A DNA stretch of 64,000 nucleotides from Hygrocybe punicea (Eukaryota > Basidiomycota > Agaricomycetes > Agaricales > Hygrophoraceae). The position numbers were made by a program, and so were the translations under genes. The notes under the pieces are model-generated. The model saw only the letters and a program-made list of their open reading frames with translations. It searched no databases and was not told the origin of the DNA. Positions 58,976 to 64,000 of the stretch are shown piece by piece (position 1 is the stretch's first letter; the number at the start of each line of letters is the position of its first letter). The DNA lies in assembly GCA_963556145.1 (NCBI GenBank), contig OY744462.1, positions 5,146,001 through 5,210,000 of the forward strand, in the 5' to 3' direction.

Positions 58976-60469
58976 GAATAGTGGCTGAAAGGATTGGTAA
59001 TCTGCATCATGTGACCCCAGAACCCACCTGATGAATAATGCTCAAAAGCCTTGCAGTGATTGCACTATGGATGAGAATCAGTAATGCGACATCAAACAAT
59101 TCTGGAGACTCACTTTGCTGTGAACAGCTAGGAGAGTAATGAGATCTCCATCATCACTGTTGCAATCCTTTCACTTGCCTTCTGATTTCCTCTCAGACTG
59201 ATCGTCTTTGGACTCACCATTGTCTTCATCAACCGGGTTCATGAGCACCTCAAGCGCCTCCTTCAGTTGCTTTGCAGTGATTTGCTTGGTCTCAAACTTT
59301 CAGTATAGATTGACTTGGTTGAGCTTGCATTTCTCTGTTCATTCCACCTCAATTCACGCCTTCAGAGCCACTGCCTCCTTGAGGATCCATTGTTGCTTGG
59401 CCTAGCAACATTGTTTCTCCTCCTCCTGCTCCATGCTAGTTGCTCCTCTTCTTTGGCTTTCTTCTTCTCAGCCTCACATTCTGGGACCGCCTCGACAAGC
59501 TTCAGCATCAAAATCGGGCTGCCCCAATTGATCCAATCCTCCTCCAAAACCACCTCATAGACTTCGCAAGCTTCATTGACCCACTTCTCAATGGCTGGAT
59601 GAGCCTCCTCATCCCAGATCTCAAGTACTTTGCAATATTGCATCTAGAGAAATGTGGCGATCAGCACCATTGCAACAATTGAAAGACTTACAATGGCTTC
59701 AACAAATTTCTGGCCCCTGTCCTCAAACTCTGGCTTCTCAGTGATTGATCTGCTCAGCATTGTGTCAACAAGACCCTTGATTTTGTTCTTGAGAGTGTGG
59801 CAGATGTTAATGGAAGAATACATTTGTGTGAATGGATTTTTGTTTTGTAGAGTGGTGGAGATTGTGATGTGACAGAGAATGAAGATTCTAGAGGATTCTC
59901 ACAAGTTGCACATTTTTTATCAACAAGGTCACATGACCTGATCAGATGTGGTTGACTGAGGACAGTCAAGATTTCAGTGTTGGGCAAGATGATACACACT
60001 CAGCCATGCTCAGCCGCAAAACACCATATTGGACATGTCCTAGCCATCCACTAAAATGACCTCAAGACTCTGCAACTTCACAATTGCTCATGACTACAAC
60101 TGCAACTGTTCAATCATGTCATAATTGTCTCTGACAAAGTCATGGAATATGACAAAGACACCTCAAATCAGATTGATCCTGCCATTATCGGATAAATGTT
60201 TACATATCATCTTAGACAGACTAACCATATTAGTACACTTAATTCTTTTCTTCTAAACCCCTTTCTTTTTCCTTTGTTATAGGATTGTCTTTGACTGTGC
60301 TTTGTGGGCATCTCTAAGGGGCTAGATATATGAATTTACCAACTAGAATAGTCTCGTGCCCTATTTTTGGGCAAGAAGGTTCAGCACAGGAATCTGTCTG
60401 AGGATTTAAAAAGCCAAAGCAGGAGGGATTCCTGGCTGAACCATCTGGGTTGTGCTGTGCAGGCGGAGA
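58976..60469. other. Unclassified AT-rich region with a decayed minus-strand frame
   Basis: On the minus strand a charged, helical protein can be read from about 59,810 to 59,360 (SITEKPEFEDRGQKFVEAI, then EIWDEEAHPAIEKWVNEACE, ECEAEKKKAKEEEQLAW). It is interrupted by stops and does not match a family I know. It could be a fragment of a mobile-element gag or of a host gene. The rest (59,880-60,460) shows nothing recognisable. Confidence 0.4.
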
Positions 60470-61638
60470 TAGTGTTTTCAGGTCCAGTCCATAGGACCGG
60501 ACAAAAACCAGAACTGGACCGGACCCAACCGCAAAAAAACCAGACTGCTGGTTGCGGTTGGGCCACTTTTGGGAGGTTGTGGTTGCGGTTTCCCGATGTA
60601 GACGAAGCTTACGCAACTGAGTTGTAACCGGTTGTGACCGGTTACAACTCAACCTCAATACAAGTTCAGCAAACGACCACAATGGTGGCAAATGACGATG
60701 ATGGCAGCAAAACGGCGGCGTCACGAGGGATCGCAATACGAGAAAAGGCAGCAGGGGTTGCACCCATCCCCGCTGCAGAAGGTAAGTTATTTTTATTTTT
60801 ATTTTTATTTTTTTCTCAGCTACTAATTACACAAACGATGACAACAGCAGTACCAACACAAACAACACAAGCACCCGACGAGGATGACAGGCAGCGAGGA
60901 CGAGGATGACAACGATGGCCACCACCACCACCCCGACAACGACAACGACACCCATGGCCCTCCAAATGGGACGACAGAAACGACAACATCAACAATAGCG
61001 ACCACGAACATCACCACCACCACCACCACTATCACCACCACAACGACGACAATGACCATCACAACCACAACCACAACCACAACCATGACGACGGCCATGG
61101 CCATCCCACCACCAACCCCCAACATACCTCGCGGATGCGCACCGCCACGTCAATCAATGTCGGCGCTGCAACCGCGAGGTAACCGGGACTCGGAGGATGG
61201 CTGTGTTGGGCACCCCACCACAACACCAGCAACAGGGCCACCAACGCGCCAACCCGTCCACAACCACCCATGCACCCAACAGAGCAGCCAACGTGTCTGC
61301 ACCTACCCGTGCACCCAATGCGATCACTGACGTGCCCACAATCGTGGCCGCCAACTACCAACTTGAACATGCCGGGGCCGCCAATGCCCCATTTTATTTA
61401 TTAAAATTTAATACATTAGTTGGTAGTTAATATATTTACTTCGGTTCTGACCGGTTGCATGCATGGTCCCGGTTGAGACTGGTTAGGACCAGTCCGGTCC
61501 ACCCAAAAATAAATATTTAACCGGTCCCTATGGGTCTGGTTAAGGTTTTTGTGAAATTGTGTGATCTGTTAACCGGTTCAGTTCCGGTTAACCCAAATTT
61601 GGGCAAAAAACCGGACCAGACCGGACTTTAAAACACTC
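60470..61638. mobile_element. hAT-type non-autonomous element 3
   Basis: Ends are TAGTGTTTTCAGGTCCAGTC on the left and, read inverted, GAGTGTTTTAAAGTCCGGTC on the right. Flanks GGCGGAGA (60,462-60,469) and GGTGGAGA (61,639-61,646) form an 8-bp duplication with one C/T change. Both ends are filled with ACCGG/CCGGT words, including a perfect 14-bp-stem hairpin at 60,619-60,650. The middle has an intron-like GTAAGT...CTCAG with repeated ATTTTT (60,782-60,820), then CAC/ACA-rich sequence (60,920-61,090). It resembles element 1 in layout but not in sequence of its ends. Confidence 0.85.
60619..60650. repeat. Perfect hairpin in hAT element 3
   Basis: GAGTTGTAACCGGT is followed by TGTG and by its exact reverse complement. 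The CCGG core is the same word repeated through both subterminal regions of the element. Confidence 0.8.
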
Positions 61639-63893
61639 GGTGGAGATGAACCACCCAAAACCAAGGTGACCAAGGCAACATGAAAGGCAAAGCCTACATG
61701 GAAAACCCAGAAAAACCAAGCCTAGGAGGCAAGGAATAGAAATGGGGGCAATATTGACTGGGCTTAGTAATCAAGCCACAGAAGCCCCTGAAGGAGATGA
61801 TGTCATAGTGACAAGAGGGTCAGAAGTGACCAAATGAGGATATAAGCCTCCAGATAATCCCTTCTAAAGGACAAAAAAGTCAACAGGGCTTAGAACGAGC
61901 CCTGAAAACAAATAAAAGAAAGAGACAGGCCTGCAAGCAACAGACAGGATGACATCACTGATGTGAGCAGGTGTAAAAGGAAAACTTATAAAAGCCTGCT
62001 GTTGAAGGAGAATAGAGCTCCCTCATGCGGAAAGAAGGCTTCCCCAACCTATAAAGGGGAAGGGTGAGGAGAGAACGCCCGGAGAGAAACTGCTGAGGAA
62101 AGAAGGCCAGACACCAAGAGAATCTAGGCCTCTCCTCCTAAGGAAGGAAGTGCATTGTGGCGGTTCCTAAAAGGGGGGCATTCCTGATGCCTAGATCCAA
62201 ACTCGGTGTTCTCAAGTGAAATTGCTGAGTTTGGTTCCCACATCCCGGGCATGAGTCCATGCACTCTCCTCACACTGCATGTGATTCGAGTGCGTCTATC
62301 TTCCTTTCAAAAGTGTTTCAGGTTGAATTTCCATGTGATTTTTCAATATTCCTTTCTCTTAATTTCTTTTAGAGTAAGAGTTCTTTCTTTCCCATACGAG
62401 TCACTATGATGTCATCATCCATTAGTTGACCACAATTTATTGTATATCACTTCTTCAACTTATGATTGCCATTGCTAAATTGATTGCAAGTTGCACAATC
62501 AGTTGCAATTGTTGCAACAGTACATACTCAATCAGGGACCTCTACTTTAGTAGCTCTCCACTTCTTCTCCTATTCTATACAAAGACCATAGAAGCTATAT
62601 CTTTCACTTCCTCACATCTGTACCAGTTGTAGGGTTTGGATTTAGTGCCTAGCACTGCAACTAGCATATCAGTGTATATATCATTGACATTGGTTCTGCA
62701 TCTGGCACCCAATGTTGGAAAGGTGCTGCCATTTCCATATTTATTCATTGCCAGACTCACATCAATCTGGTGTCTTAGGTCACATGGTGGTGATACACAG
62801 AGAGAGTGTCTGAGTGTGGGGTGCAAGGGCTGATCCAAGGGAGGTCTTGAGCTCTTAGAGATGGGGTGAAAGGGGGGAATCCTATCTTGTATTTGTACTT
62901 GTTGTGCTACATAACAAAACTAACTAATAAAAGTGGTAAAATATCACTAATTGGATGCAGCATGCATAGCAGTGGGTTTTGGATACTGGCACAAGCTGCG
63001 GTGTGGTGATTGCAGCCTGGGTAGGCGTGGAATCAATGTTTTTCGAGTCCTGTCAGTGGGATCAAAATCCAAACTCTTCTTATTTGTAACTATTTACAAC
63101 AGCCACTACCCCCATTTTTCTTTTTCTTTTCCCTATTTCTTTCTTCCTTGCCTTGTGTGAGACTGAGGACACCTACTGGATGTAGAGACATATATATCTC
63201 TGGGTACGTATTCACTCATTTCACCATATTCTCTATTTGTTCTATCATTTATATGAGGGAGGGAAGGGACAATACTGAAAACAAAACAAACAAAACAAAA
63301 CACAATCCAATCAACTCAACAATAATCTTCCAACACATAACCTTCCAACTTCTCTAACTGATCAGCCAACTTTACCATTTTCTGCTCCAAAACCTTGAGG
63401 GCCTTAAGGGATAGCAATGCTGACTCGAGCACAAGTAGAGTTGTAGCATGTATATCATCGACAGCAATGGACTCCGGTTCAGGCACAGAAGAGGACATGA
63501 CCTTGAGTAGGTCAGTTCGAACTAGTGGATAGGGACTGTCCTGGATTGATGGCATGTCCTGAGTCACTTCCGGGGATGACGACAACAAGGTAGGCATAGA
63601 CGAGGGCCAAAATGAGGGGGAACTGGGGGCAGAAGTGTCGATATGCACATGGATGTGTTTTGCGGGAGCTGGCATGGATGCAGATGGTGATGGCGTGACA
63701 GGGCTTGTATCCAGGGACAAGAGCGAGTCCATAGACGCAAGCGGCTGGGGTGCACAGGCTAAACCCGTTGCACGGTGCTCTGTCTGTTCCGAGTCGTGTT
63801 TGACACACGAGTGCTGCTGGGCAGGTCATTGGTGCTTTCCGGTCACAGTTTTTCAACAGGTATCAGTACAGATCACCCCCAGGGACGACAGTG
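61639..63893. other. Unclassified repeat-like region, no gene recognised
   Basis: 61,640-62,210 is purine-rich with TATAAA-type boxes (CTTATAAAAGCC near 61,986, CCTATAAAGGGG near 62,049) and repeated direct words such as GATGATGTCAT/GATGACATCA. It could be part of an LTR, but no matching second copy was seen. 62,210-63,300 is AT-rich. A C-poor AAACAAAAC tract lies at 63,279-63,300. A 138-codon minus-strand frame (63,316-63,732) with a C-terminal coiled coil (ALKVLEQKMVKLADQLEKLE) is the only frame with any protein-like look. Confidence 0.35.
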
Positions 63894-64000
63894 TAGAGGC
63901 TCCGGATCGTGTGGATCCATTTCCCCTTCATATCTGACACCGCTCCCATCCATTCCCATTCCTATATCATCGATTCCGCTTGATTCTGCTCTTTCCTATC
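63894..64000 (+). repeat. TAGAGGCTCCGG repeat, copy 2 (cut by window edge)
   Basis: Starts TAGAGGCTCCGGATCG and shares CCATCCATTCCCATTCC and TCGATTCCGC with the copy at 51,233. The shared stretch begins at the same base in both places, marking a common element edge. It continues beyond the window. Confidence 0.6.

Noticed and set aside
60823..61330. Open frames of Val/Met/Thr/His runs in hAT element 3
   Set aside because: Simple-repeat artefacts, open on both strands.
61639..62560. Solo LTR
   Set aside because: TATA-like boxes and purine-rich leader are suggestive, but no terminal TG...CA, target duplication or second copy was seen.
62575..62838. Minus-strand frame reading CRTNVNDIYTDMLVAVLG
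   Set aside because: Some protein-like character, but short, unrecognised and within repeat-like AT-rich DNA; not enough to call a gene.

Overview
The window is nuclear DNA of a filamentous basidiomycete, most likely an Agaricomycete. The genes are split by many short GT-AG introns of about 47-65 bp, are densely packed on both strands, and encode single-copy eukaryotic housekeeping proteins. The mobile elements are of kinds familiar from mushroom genomes. No ribosomal operon, tRNA gene, CRISPR array or bacterial-type operon was seen. All assignments come from reading the translated sequence; no database search was run, and most exon borders are inferred.

From 1 to about 50.5 kb lies a gene-rich block. 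In order it holds: an XMAP215/Stu2 microtubule polymerase with five TOG units (-), APC5 of the anaphase-promoting complex (-), the ribosome-biogenesis factor NOC3 (+), a TEA/ATTS transcription factor (-), the ESCRT-I subunit Vps23/TSG101 (+), the inner-nuclear-membrane LEM-like protein Src1/Heh1 (-), mitochondrial sulfide:quinone oxidoreductase (-), an unrecognised basic/serine-rich protein (+), a secreted GPI-anchored cupredoxin (+), an Rmp1/Nepro-like RNase MRP-type protein (+), the beta subunit of the AP-1 clathrin adaptor (+), an OTU deubiquitinase (-), a SmgGDS-like armadillo protein (+), a peroxisomal enoyl-CoA isomerase/hydratase ending in HKL (+), a pirin (+), NSA1 (-), the GID E3 ligase subunit Rmd5/Gid2 (+), the centrin-binding protein Sfi1 (+), a tiny two-exon PIG-Y-like membrane protein (-), a coiled-coil protein (+), a Gfo/Idh/MocA oxidoreductase (+) and aprataxin/Hnt3 (-). 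Several pairs are head to head over very short gaps (APC5/NOC3 78 bp, NSA1/RMD5 42 bp), so they probably share promoters. The genes do not form one pathway. Cell division (Stu2, APC5, Sfi1) and ribosome synthesis (NOC3, NSA1, Rmp1-like) recur, and membrane traffic is represented by Vps23 and Apl2.

From about 50.6 kb to the end the character changes to a graveyard of nested transposons with no intact host gene. A decayed tyrosine-recombinase (DIRS/Ngaro-type) retrotransposon covers about 50.97-57.3 kb. A hAT-type non-autonomous element (53,652-55,063) sits inside the codons of its YVDD polymerase motif. Next to it is a mutated 18S rRNA-derived segment. That segment is split by a long-inverted-repeat, TA-flanked foldback element (57,378-58,748), and the foldback element is itself split by a second hAT-type element (57,789-58,533) with a perfect 8-bp target duplication. 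A third hAT-type element occupies 60,470-61,638. A repeat beginning TAGAGGCTCCGG occurs inside the retroelement and again at the extreme right edge. The remaining right-hand sequence is AT-rich, unclassified and probably silenced heterochromatin.
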